Shown: one piece after another, positions 46,225 through 54,258 of the stretch | How positions within the stretch are numbered: the first letter of the stretch is position 1 | How the letters are laid out: each line of letters starts with the position of its first letter | DNA from: Marinobacter sp. LV10R510-11A | GTDB taxonomy: Bacteria > Pseudomonadota > Gammaproteobacteria > Pseudomonadales > Oleiphilaceae | Direction: 5' to 3' | Assembly: GCF_900215155.1 (NCBI RefSeq) | Contig: NZ_LT907980.1 | Span: 3,596,001 to 3,660,000 of the forward strand | DNA length: 64,000 nucleotides | Translations under genes and position numbers: made by a program | Notes under the pieces: model-generated | Told to the model about the DNA's origin: nothing | The model's database searches: none | What the model saw: the letters and a program-made list of their open reading frames with translations, nothing else

Positions 46225-46683
46225 TTAGAGGTCGTTCATTCGGCCGATCTGGGTGGCTAGTTGCTTGGCTTCATGCTGCTCCAGCGCCAACAGATCTTCC
46301 AGCAATGATCTGACGTCTTCGATTTCCGCTTTGCCAATCAGAGTCTCGTACAGGCTAAGAATTTGGTCGTGGAACGCAAAAATGTCTCGCACGATGTCAT
46401 CGAAGCCCATAGAGGCATATCGTCCATCGCAAATCTGGCTGGATATGAGCGTCCTGTGGTCGATATAATCGTACATTCGGGTATTCAGAACGTTCGGTTT
46501 GGCCTGCTTTTCGAATTCACCCACAGCTGTCGCCAGTATAGATTCGTGGCCGGCCACGTAGTCCAACAGAGCTCCGATTCGCTCATTGCTACTTTGCGTG
46601 GCCGACTCCCGCAGACACTTCGCAAGATGCAGGTGCATTTGGCGGGTCCAGTCGATTAGATCTCCAAAGGTTTTAATTTCCAT
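46225..46683 (-). CDS. Helical-bundle protein of unknown function
   Basis: A 152-residue, fully helical, soluble protein. His and Glu residues recur in helices (WTRQMHLHLAKCLRE, VAGHESILATAVGEFE, IFAFHDQILSLYETL, LLALEQHEAKQLA), a pattern like ferritin or rubrerythrin-type bundles, though I cannot assign metal ligands with confidence. Spacing to neighbours suggests it is not in an operon with the TRAP genes: 138 bp separate it from the binding-protein gene. No named function. Confidence 0.6.
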   Translation of the reverse strand: MEIKTFGDLIDWTRQMHLHLAKCLRESATQSSNERIGALLDYVAGHESILATAVGEFEKQAKPNVLNTRMYDYIDHRTLISSQICDGRYASMGFDDIVRDIFAFHDQILSLYETLIGKAEIEDVRSLLEDLLALEQHEAKQLATQIGRMNDL

Positions 46684-46735
46684 GGTAAAGCTCCATCAAT
46701 TGAGTGTCTGTTTAGTTGGATGATCAAACATGAGT

Positions 46736-47808
46736 CTAGTCAATAACCTTGGCCGGTGCTCCCACTGTCTGAGCAGTTTCTGTGCGGCTGCGCCAGGCTC
46801 GGAACTGTCGCTGAGCCGGTTTCTCGATGTAGTAATGGATCAGCGAAGCAAGGAGAAGCGCGGTGATAATTGCGAGGCTGACACCTAACCAGCCCGGAAG
46901 GCCCGCGTTGTAGCTTAAGGTAATCACACCGTAGCCAATATTTTGGTGCACCAGATATAGGCTGTAGGAAAGACTGCCCAACCACAGCATGGGCTTATTG
47001 GCCAGCCAGTCCAGATACCCCGCAACGGCCAGGGCAAACACTGCAAAGCAACCTAACACGAACAGGCTGTATGGCAGTTTGTAAGCAAACAGGCCGTGGC
47101 AGACAGCCAATGCTAGCAATAGCGCATCTCCAGCTAACGGGCGACCATATCTGTAAACTCGGAAAATCAACATGCCGCCAATAAACAGTGGCGCGTATTT
47201 TACGAACATTAAATCCTTGACCAGAAACTCGAGGCCGCTTGGTATCTGCTTCCACCAGATAACGCTGGCATAGCTCACCAGCATCCACCCCCAGAAAGCC
47301 AGCCGTAATCGTGACCAGTCGCGCAGGCTGTAGAACAACAGCGCCATCCAGCTGTAGAAGGTTGCTTCTATCACCAGGCTCCAATAGGCGCCATCTACAT
47401 GCTCCGCACCCAGGTATTCATGTAGCAAAGTTGCGTTGAGTAAGGCGGTTTCAAGGCTGACAGCACGGCTTTGCGGCCCGAGAAGGTGTACCGATACAAA
47501 AGTGAGGGTAATGCCTGCCCAGAGTGCCGGCATGAGTCGAACCCCTCTTGCTAGCCCAAACCAAACGGCATTGCGGGTGCGCTCAAGGGTCATGAAGATG
47601 ACAAAACCACTGAGAATGAAAAACAGGTGCACCCCGTAGCGGCCGAACAGCAGCGTGTCTGTCAGCAGCTGCGGCAGTTCGAATGAATGGCCGAAAAGCT
47701 TGTCGTAATAGGGCAGGTAATGAAAAAGCACGACCCCGAGAGCTGCAAGGCCTCGCAGTGCATCAAGACTGCCCAGGCTAGCCTAGCCTGAGCTTGAAAA
47801 GGCTTCAT
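46736..47808 (-). pseudogene. Acyltransferase 3 family membrane protein, frameshifted near its 5' end
   Basis: About 350 codons of a multi-helix O-acyltransferase (glycan or surface-polymer modification). The body from 47731 is open: LFHYLPYYDK, FFILSGFVIF, AYWSLVIEATFYSW and SYSLYLVHQNIGYG. The conserved start SLDALRGLAALGVV lies in the same frame just upstream but is cut off by a TAG (47783-47785). The only ATG with a ribosome site (47808) is in another frame. Between them a 5-bp unit is tandemly duplicated (47779-47788); removing one copy restores a continuous frame. The gene is probably inactive, or translated poorly from GTG 47731. Confidence 0.72.
47779..47788. repeat. Tandem TAGCC duplication causing the frameshift
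   Basis: TAGCC-TAGCC on the plus strand (GGCTA twice on the coding strand). Deleting one unit joins MKPFQAQA to SLGSLDALRG in one frame. This is the expected product of replication slippage. Confidence 0.7.
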
Positions 47809-47871
47809 AGCAGGTTCCGTCGGAATTTTACTCATAGTAGCCTGCTTTGGCAGTCGGCAATACGGATGGGA

Positions 47872-47901
47872 TATACCATTCGCTTGCCGCAGGTATACCA
47901 T
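47872..47901 (+). promoter_or_regulatory. Repeated TATACCAT sites upstream of the GH84-like gene
   Basis: TATACCAT occurs at 47872-47879 and 47894-47901, the second inside the 8-bp palindrome GGTATACC. They are 52-80 bp before the GH84-like start. Some GntR-type amino-sugar repressors bind sites of related form, so an operator is possible, but this is weak. Confidence 0.25.
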
Positions 47902-47952
47902 GTGGTAATTCACCGGGCTGCCAAAGGACCGGGCTGCGACAGGGAGAGCATC

Positions 47953-49020
47953 ATGAGCACAACGCTGGGGATTATCGAGGGCTTCTACGGGCCGGTATGG
48001 AGCTGGCAGGAGCGGCAACAACTGGTGCGTACGCTGGCGCCACACGGTTACGGATTCTATCTATATGCCCCCAAGGCGGATGCTTTCCTGCGCCGACGCT
48101 GGCAGGAACCCCATCCACCGGAGATGGTATCCGAGCTGGCAGAGTTTGGCCGGTTTTGTCGCAAGCAGGGGGTGCGGTTCGGTATCGGGTTGAGTCCTTT
48201 TGAGATTTTTAATCGTTTTGATGATGCCGCACGTACCGCGCTTGCCGCAAAGCTTGAGCTGCTTGATCGCATTGGCATTGATGAGCTAGCCATTCTATTT
48301 GACGACATGCGTGCCGATACGCCAGAGCTTGCGGAAACCCAGGCGGATATCATGCATTGGATCCGTGAACGTACGCAGGCCAAATACCTTTCAATCTGCC
48401 CCAGTTATTACTCCGATGACCCGGTTCTGGACCGGGTGTTCGGGGAACGCCCGCATAGCTACTTAGAAACCTTGGGGCGCCGGCTGGATCATGACATTCA
48501 GGTGTTCTGGACGGGCGAGGAAGTGTGCTCTCGGGAGATTTCTCCCGGGCATTTGAAGCGAGTGGGCGAGCAACTGGGGCGCAAACCGGTGCTTTGGGAC
48601 AATTACCCGGTAAATGACGGCGATCGTATGTCCCGACACTTGCACCTGCGTGGTTTTACCGGCCGCCCAGCGGCGAATGGCGCGTACCTAGCCGGGCATG
48701 GCATTAACCCAGCCTTGCAGCCGGTGCTGACCACGATTCCTGCGATAACACTGGCTGAATCTTACCGCCAAGGCACTGAATACCAGTACGGACATGCGTT
48801 TCTTAGTGCTGCGAAGGAAGTGCTCGGGAGGGAAATGGCCGGCCAGCTTCATGCCGATCTTCTGGTATTGCAGGACGCTGGCCTCGGGCGTATTAGCGAG
48901 GAAAAGCGCCAAAGCTTGATGCGTACCTACGATGCCTATGATCACCCCGCAGCCAGCGAAATTCTGCGCTGGCTGGTTGGGGAGTATCAGGTAACCGACG
49001 AAATGGTTCAGACTCAGTAA
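47953..49020 (+). CDS. GH84-like beta-N-acetylglucosaminidase (O-GlcNAcase/hyaluronidase family)
   Basis: A 355-residue protein consisting almost only of the GH84 catalytic barrel. Signatures: GIIEGFYGPVWSWQER at the start, FYLYAPKADAFLRRRW, FGIGLSPFE and the paired catalytic aspartates Asp117-Asp118 in LAILFDDMRAD; later CPSYYSDDPVLD and PVLWDNYPVNDG. There is no signal peptide and none of the extra domains seen in secreted family members, so a cytoplasmic role is inferred. ATG at 47953 follows GGGAGAG. It is divergent from the acyltransferase gene. Confidence 0.85.
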   Translation: MSTTLGIIEGFYGPVWSWQERQQLVRTLAPHGYGFYLYAPKADAFLRRRWQEPHPPEMVSELAEFGRFCRKQGVRFGIGLSPFEIFNRFDDAARTALAAKLELLDRIGIDELAILFDDMRADTPELAETQADIMHWIRERTQAKYLSICPSYYSDDPVLDRVFGERPHSYLETLGRRLDHDIQVFWTGEEVCSREISPGHLKRVGEQLGRKPVLWDNYPVNDGDRMSRHLHLRGFTGRPAANGAYLAGHGINPALQPVLTTIPAITLAESYRQGTEYQYGHAFLSAAKEVLGREMAGQLHADLLVLQDAGLGRISEEKRQSLMRTYDAYDHPAASEILRWLVGEYQVTDEMVQTQ

Positions 49021-49052
49021 CGCCGCGTACTGCTTTAAGTTGCGGAGCGGGA

Positions 49053-49304
49053 CTAACGTAGATAGTACTGGATAGTTGAAACCACCCGCACGGTTTTCAC
49101 CGGATGCTGTTGCTCGGAAACCCCTGGGGCTTGGTCCCGGGCCTGTAGTTTCAGGAACGCCATGATGGCATTGCGGCTGCTATTCGCTTTTTCCTGGGCC
49201 TCGCTAAGGGTGTCGCCCGTGCGCAGGTCGGTTAGGCCGTCGCTGATAAACGAGGCGGAAATAATGGCGCAGATACCCAAAATAAGGGCAGCAATGACTT
49301 TCAT
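49053..49304 (-). CDS. Small exported protein of unknown function
   Basis: An 83-residue protein with an N-terminal signal or anchor (MKVIAALILGICAIISASFISDG) and a short helical, Gln/Arg-rich remainder (LSEAQEKANSSRNAIMAFLKLQ). Its ATG overlaps the ChaN-family gene stop by 4 bp, so it is a real, translationally coupled gene. I do not recognise the family. Confidence 0.65.
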   Translation of the reverse strand: MKVIAALILGICAIISASFISDGLTDLRTGDTLSEAQEKANSSRNAIMAFLKLQARDQAPGVSEQQHPVKTVRVVSTIQYYLR

Positions 49305-50320
49305 GGAGAATCTCCTTGGCAGGTATCGTTAGCGGGTCGCCGAAATTTGGCAGACATCGCTTTTTGTTCGCGCTCTTCGTTGCGGAATGCTTCCGGTAGC
49401 GGCTGAATGAAGTAGAGATAATCGCCCTTATGCCGGTTGCTATGCAAGGGCGCCTCGTTTGCGCCCGCTGGCCAGGCCACGGGGGAAATAACGGCAACTG
49501 AAATGTCCGGAGCGCGTTGCTTAAGCAATGCAACGGTACCTAAGTGTTCTTCGCTGTGGAATGTGCCGGTGATGTGAACAACCTGGTGGCCAGGATGAGC
49601 TTCACGGGCAGCCAGTATGCGGCTAGCCATCGTGTTGTCACGCAACAATTGGGCTTTGTACGTGTTGTTCATGCGCTCCCCCATGGCTTCATCTGCGGCG
49701 CTATGGCTGTCGGTAATAGCAGCGATGAACTTTTTGCGATAAGCCGGGGTGTCCATGAATGGGTTGTTCGGTAGCCGTTCCCGCTCGATTTCGGGCAGTT
49801 TGCCCAGATAGTCTGCGCCTTCCCGGCCAACGCAACGTACCACTTTTGCGGGCGCGTTGGCCGCAATGACGGGTATGGCATGTTGGCGCGCGAACTCCAC
49901 CAATGGCCGGTAGGAGCCACGGTAATTGTCCCAAGCGCTGCTATCTTCGATCATCTCGGCCTCGCCGGTTTCACCACTCAGGTAGGTATCCACTGCGGCT
50001 TGGTTGTCCATGTTGAACTGCTCCATGGACAGCACCTGCAAAGGCTTATGGCTATAAAGCGCAGCCTGAAGCTGTGATTGCAGAAGGTGAGCAGCCTGAT
50101 GGCCATGGTATTCACCAAGGACGACCACATCGGTTTTCGCAAGCCTTTGGGCCAGCGCCTCGACACTCAGCTCAACGCCGCTGTATGAGCCAATCAGGCG
50201 TGCTGCGTAAAGGGTCTGTGGTCTTGCTTCGGAGCTGTTTTTGTTGGAATAAACCATGGCGGCACACCCGTTCAGGCTGCCAATTAGTACAACTAGCGCG
50301 ACGATGAATAATTTATTCAT
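49301..50320 (-). CDS. ChaN family lipoprotein
   Basis: A 339-residue lipoprotein with lipobox LNGC (Cys19). The ChaN/haem-uptake fold is shown by VVVLGEYHGHQAAHLLQSQL, QVLSMEQFNMDNQ, and HITGTFHSEEHLGTVALL; conserved His and Glu could bind haem or metal, as proposed for ChaN. The C-terminal 30 residues are basic. It is co-transcribed with the small exported protein downstream and divergent from the SulP transporter gene with a 62-bp gap. Confidence 0.82.
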   Translation of the reverse strand: MNKLFIVALVVLIGSLNGCAAMVYSNKNSSEARPQTLYAARLIGSYSGVELSVEALAQRLAKTDVVVLGEYHGHQAAHLLQSQLQAALYSHKPLQVLSMEQFNMDNQAAVDTYLSGETGEAEMIEDSSAWDNYRGSYRPLVEFARQHAIPVIAANAPAKVVRCVGREGADYLGKLPEIERERLPNNPFMDTPAYRKKFIAAITDSHSAADEAMGERMNNTYKAQLLRDNTMASRILAAREAHPGHQVVHITGTFHSEEHLGTVALLKQRAPDISVAVISPVAWPAGANEAPLHSNRHKGDYLYFIQPLPEAFRNEEREQKAMSAKFRRPANDTCQGDSP

Positions 50321-50342
50321 GGCAAAATTATATACACTGTTA

Positions 50343-50379
50343 GGCCTCGCAACCTGTATGCATTTCTAGACACGAGGCC
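50343..50379 (+). promoter_or_regulatory. Hairpin sequestering the ribosome site of the SulP gene
   Basis: GGCCTCG (50343-50349) and CGAGGCC (50373-50379) are perfectly complementary with a 23-base loop. The right arm contains the GAGG ribosome site of the ATG at 50383. If transcription starts just upstream (TATACACT near 50330), the stem would hide the ribosome site, suggesting translational control; this is inference. Confidence 0.4.
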
Positions 50380-50382
50380 AGT

Positions 50383-52134
50383 ATGTCCCATCGCGCCCAT
50401 CTTTTTTCCCTCCGGCTTGCCCACGCCTTTCGGGAAGCCTGCATTGATCAGCCCTACAACAGCCGCCGTTTCGTGCGCGATCTCATGGCAGGCGTTACCG
50501 TGGGCATTATCGCAATACCGCTGGCCATGGCACTGGCTATCGCAAGCGGCGTGGCGCCTCAGTATGGTCTTTATACGGCGTTCATAGGCGGCTTTATTAT
50601 TGCGCTGACCGGCGGTAGCCGTTTCAGTGTCTCCGGCCCCACAGCGGCTTTTGTCGTTATTCTTTATCCTATCGCCCAAACCTATGGCCTTGGTGGCCTG
50701 TTGCTGGCTACCCTGATGTCCGGCGTTCTGCTGATTATCATGGCAATTATGCGCTTGGGCCGCTTTATCGAATACATTCCGGAATCCGTTACTCTTGGGT
50801 TTACCGGTGGTATTGCCGTGGTGATCGCAACCCTGCAGGTAAAAGACTTTTTTGGTCTCTCGGTAGAGACCATGCCGGAGCACTATTGGGACAAACTGGC
50901 AGTGCTAGCGCAGAGTTTCCCCGCGCTGGATTCCATGAGCGCGCTGGTCGCCGTGGTTACGCTTGCGGTTATGCTGCTTTGGCCACGCCTGAAGACTCCG
51001 GTTCCGCCCCATCTTCCGGCGGTGGTTATTGGAAGCCTGTTGGCGCTGTGGCTTAACGCCAACGGGGCCGCAGTGGATACCATAGGGTCAAGGTTCAGCT
51101 ATCTGCTCCCGGGCGGCGGCACGGGAGCTGGCATCCCGCCTTTTTTACCGGAATTTGCCTGGCCCTGGCAGCAAGCTGATGCCAGTGGCGAGGCTATCGG
51201 GTTGTCCTGGAGCATGGTGCGCGAACTCTTGCCCGCTGCTTTCGCCATCGCCATGCTTGGTGCTATCGAATCGCTGCTCTGTGCCGTGGTGCTTGATGGC
51301 ATGACCGGAAAGCGCCACAGCGCCAACAGCGAATTGATGGGGCAGGGCATTGGCAACATTTTGGTACCCTTTTTCGGAGGCATTACCGCTACAGCAGCCA
51401 TAGCCCGGTCCGCCGCAAATTACCGCGCCGGTGCTGAATCGCCCGTCGCAGCCATGATTCATGCCGCAGTGGTTCTGCTGGCGTTGGTGTCCCTGGCCGG
51501 CGTACTGGCCTACTTGCCTATGCCAGCCATGGCGTCCCTGTTGATCATGGTAGCCTGGAACATGAGCGAAGCGCCTAAGGCTGTGCATCTGCTGAAGACC
51601 GCGCCGCGCAGTGATGTTCTGGTCTTCCTGACCTGCTTTTCCCTTACCGTTGCCCTGGATATGGTCATCGCCATTACCACCGGCGTATTACTGGCCGCTG
51701 TGTTGTTCATGCGTGAAATGGCTGAGATGACCAAGGTAACCGATATAACCACGGGCAAACGGGTCAGCGAAGAAAAACTGCCGGCGGGCTGGCGAGTATT
51801 CAAAATTAATGGCCCGTTGTTTTTTGCAGCAGCAGACCGCATTTTTGGCGAGCTCGCGGAGCTGTCTCGAGACGTTGACGGGTTTATCCTGTATCTGGAT
51901 GGCGTCACCGTACTAGATGCAGGCGGACTGTCTGCCCTTAATAAGTTGATCGCCACCTGCCAGAATGACGGCACCCGTATTGTGATTGCTGATTTGCAGT
52001 CGCAACCTCTGCGAACGCTTTCGCGCGGTGGAATTGGGCCGGTGGAAGGGGTTCTGCAGTTTACGTCGACGCTGCGGGAGGCCTTGGAGTTGTCCTTATC
52101 ATCCATGGCTCAAAAGCGCGCAACGCTTTCATAA
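50383..52134 (+). CDS. dauA: SulP family transporter, C4-dicarboxylate transporter DauA-like
   Basis: A 583-residue SLC26/SulP transporter. The membrane part is nearly a textbook match to DauA (RDLMAGVTVGIIAIPLAMALAIASGVAPQYGLYTA, GGSRFSVSGPTAAFVVILYP, AMLGAIESLLCAVVLDGMTG, FFGGITATAAIARSAAN). A C-terminal STAS domain (about 450-570) includes FFAAADRIF and LDAGGLSALNKL. In E. coli DauA takes up succinate and other C4 acids at acid pH; anion specificity here is not proven. It ends 17 bp before a channel gene. Confidence 0.87.
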   Translation: MSHRAHLFSLRLAHAFREACIDQPYNSRRFVRDLMAGVTVGIIAIPLAMALAIASGVAPQYGLYTAFIGGFIIALTGGSRFSVSGPTAAFVVILYPIAQTYGLGGLLLATLMSGVLLIIMAIMRLGRFIEYIPESVTLGFTGGIAVVIATLQVKDFFGLSVETMPEHYWDKLAVLAQSFPALDSMSALVAVVTLAVMLLWPRLKTPVPPHLPAVVIGSLLALWLNANGAAVDTIGSRFSYLLPGGGTGAGIPPFLPEFAWPWQQADASGEAIGLSWSMVRELLPAAFAIAMLGAIESLLCAVVLDGMTGKRHSANSELMGQGIGNILVPFFGGITATAAIARSAANYRAGAESPVAAMIHAAVVLLALVSLAGVLAYLPMPAMASLLIMVAWNMSEAPKAVHLLKTAPRSDVLVFLTCFSLTVALDMVIAITTGVLLAAVLFMREMAEMTKVTDITTGKRVSEEKLPAGWRVFKINGPLFFAAADRIFGELAELSRDVDGFILYLDGVTVLDAGGLSALNKLIATCQNDGTRIVIADLQSQPLRTLSRGGIGPVEGVLQFTSTLREALELSLSSMAQKRATLS

Positions 52135-52151
52135 CCTATCGGATATAACGG

Positions 52152-54113
52152 ATGAAAAAGACCGCCATGCTGCCTTTCCGAGTCGTCGACCGTGTGAAGT
52201 TTATTGTAGAACGGCAGCTGGTGAAGGGCGCCGGCTTCCAGCTGTTGGTGGTGGGTATTTTTATCGGGCTGATTTCTCTCATTGGCGGCCTGCTCGTGGT
52301 GCCCCAGGGCGGAGAGTTTGACGATCCTGGGTCTGCGGTTTGGTGGGCTTTTCTGCGGCTGACCGATCCGGGCTATCTGGGTGATGATGTGGGTACCTGG
52401 CAGCGATTTGTCTCAACGTTGCTGACAATCAGCGGTTATGTGGTGTTCATGGGCACGCTGGTGGCCATTCTTACCCGTTGGCTAATCGCCAAAATGGCCG
52501 AACTTGAGCGTGGGCTTACTCCGGTTACTCTGAAAAACCATGTGGTTGTGCTGGGGTGGACCAGCCAAACCCTGCCACTTCTCTCGGAACTGCTGGGTTC
52601 GTCCGGTCGCATGCGCCGGTTTTTGGAAAAACACGATACCCAGAAGCTGAACCTTGTGGTGCTGTCTGAGGAGGCTTCTGCGGCGCAGGTCCATGAGCTG
52701 CGTAATGAGCCTGGCATTGGCCGGCGCGCGCGCCAGATTATTCTGCGCTCGGGGTCGGCCATTCAGCCAGATGCCTTGCATCGCGTCGCTTGTCTTGATG
52801 CTGCCGCGGTTATTGTGCCCAGCGCGGCTTACGAAGCTGGCAGCCTGATAACCGCGGATATGGAAACCGTTAAAGCCCTGCTGTCGATTGCGGCTCAGGC
52901 ACGGCAATACCAGGCGCCCTTGCCCTTTGTGGTCGCAGAGATTCAGGATATCCGTAAACTTCCGGTGGTTGAGCGCGCTTACCCGGGACCTATTGAAGTG
53001 ATTGCTGGCAACGCCACTATTAGCCGCCTGATGGTGCAGAACGTGCTGCATCCAGGGTTGTCTGAGGTCTATAACGAGTTGCTCACCACGGGCGAAGGCA
53101 ATGAGATCTACGTTCGGGGAGGCGACTCGATAGTGGGCCTGTCGCTGGGAGAACTGGCATCCCAGCGCCCGGGTGTGATCATACTGGGGCTGCTTCGCCA
53201 TTGTGAGCAGGGTTGGGATATTCGGTTAGCCGCGCCATCGACAACTCGTATAAAAGCTGAAGATCAGGTTGTCATGGTAGCCCGGGATTACTCTGAAACG
53301 GATGCAGACCCGAAAGCGCCTGTGTTGCCGGAGATTATTCGTGGCGAAGCAAAGCACTTTGAGCGTGCACAAGAGCTGGCAGGCTGCCGCATTTTGCTGC
53401 TCGGCTGGAACCGCCGAGTTCCCAGCCTGATGGCGGAATTCGCAAGTTATGGTTCCGGTCAGCCTGTGCTGGATATTGTGTCCGTTGTGCCCATATCCGA
53501 ACGTGAGTATGCGCTCAGTCGGTATGCTGTCGGGAAGGCTCTTGAAAGCTATAATCATATTGAAGCTGACTATATGGTTGAAGATGAATTGCGACGGATC
53601 AATCCTGCCAGTTACGACACCATTATACTGCTTAGTAGTGATCGGCTGGCCTCTGGTGAAGAGGCCGATGCACGGACAATGGTTGGCTATCTTCAGCTTG
53701 AAGACATACTGGCTGAAGCACCCGGGCGCCCACAGCTGATTATGGAACTGAGTGATTCAGATAACCGCCATCTGCTCTACGGCCACCAGAGCGAAATGCT
53801 CATTAGCCCTATGATTCTCAGCCATGTTTTGGCTCAGGTTGCCCTGAGGCGCGAGTTGAGAGTGGTGTTAGAGGAGCTCTTTACGGTAGGTGGTGCAGAA
53901 ATTCAGTTTCGAGATCCTGGCGACTACCCGCTGCCGGCAAGCGCGGATTTTCACGTAGTGGAAAGAGTACTGGCTGCGGAAGGTGAAATTGCTCTTGGCG
54001 TTTTCTGTGCCACCGCGGACGCTCGTGGCCGGAGCCTGGTGATGAACCCGCCGCGCAGGGAGTATCTGGATTTGCAGCCCGGCGACCGGCTGGTTGTGCT
54101 TTGTCAGTCCTGA
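52152..54113 (+). CDS. CASTOR/POLLUX-type ion channel protein with RCK domains
   Basis: A 653-residue protein with N-terminal transmembrane helices (FQLLVVGIFIGLISLIGGLLVV and FVSTLLTISGYVVFMGTLVAILTRW) and a pore-like segment between them (AVWWAFLRLTDPGYLGDD). A large cytoplasmic part contains two TrkA/RCK-like Rossmann units (HVVVLGWTSQTLPLLSEL and RILLLGWNRRVPSLMAEFASYG). This is the layout of the CASTOR/POLLUX channels of plants and their bacterial relatives. It directly follows the SulP transporter gene, so coupled ion and anion movement is plausible. Ion selectivity is not known. Confidence 0.82.
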   Translation: MKKTAMLPFRVVDRVKFIVERQLVKGAGFQLLVVGIFIGLISLIGGLLVVPQGGEFDDPGSAVWWAFLRLTDPGYLGDDVGTWQRFVSTLLTISGYVVFMGTLVAILTRWLIAKMAELERGLTPVTLKNHVVVLGWTSQTLPLLSELLGSSGRMRRFLEKHDTQKLNLVVLSEEASAAQVHELRNEPGIGRRARQIILRSGSAIQPDALHRVACLDAAAVIVPSAAYEAGSLITADMETVKALLSIAAQARQYQAPLPFVVAEIQDIRKLPVVERAYPGPIEVIAGNATISRLMVQNVLHPGLSEVYNELLTTGEGNEIYVRGGDSIVGLSLGELASQRPGVIILGLLRHCEQGWDIRLAAPSTTRIKAEDQVVMVARDYSETDADPKAPVLPEIIRGEAKHFERAQELAGCRILLLGWNRRVPSLMAEFASYGSGQPVLDIVSVVPISEREYALSRYAVGKALESYNHIEADYMVEDELRRINPASYDTIILLSSDRLASGEEADARTMVGYLQLEDILAEAPGRPQLIMELSDSDNRHLLYGHQSEMLISPMILSHVLAQVALRRELRVVLEELFTVGGAEIQFRDPGDYPLPASADFHVVERVLAAEGEIALGVFCATADARGRSLVMNPPRREYLDLQPGDRLVVLCQS

Positions 54114-54258
54114 AACTTGCGGTAGGCGACAAAGCTGTTCACTTAGTACTATTCATAAGAAAAATGATGAAAATAGATTATATAAATTTCAATTATGAAT
54201 CTTAAGCCATTAGAGTATTGGGCAACGTAGCTAAATCATCAACACTAAGGATCGAAAC

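Noticed and set aside
47662..48045. 127-codon minus-strand frame overlapping the acyltransferase start as a separate gene
   Set aside because: Part of it is the displaced N-terminus of the frameshifted acyltransferase; the rest has no recognisable protein features.
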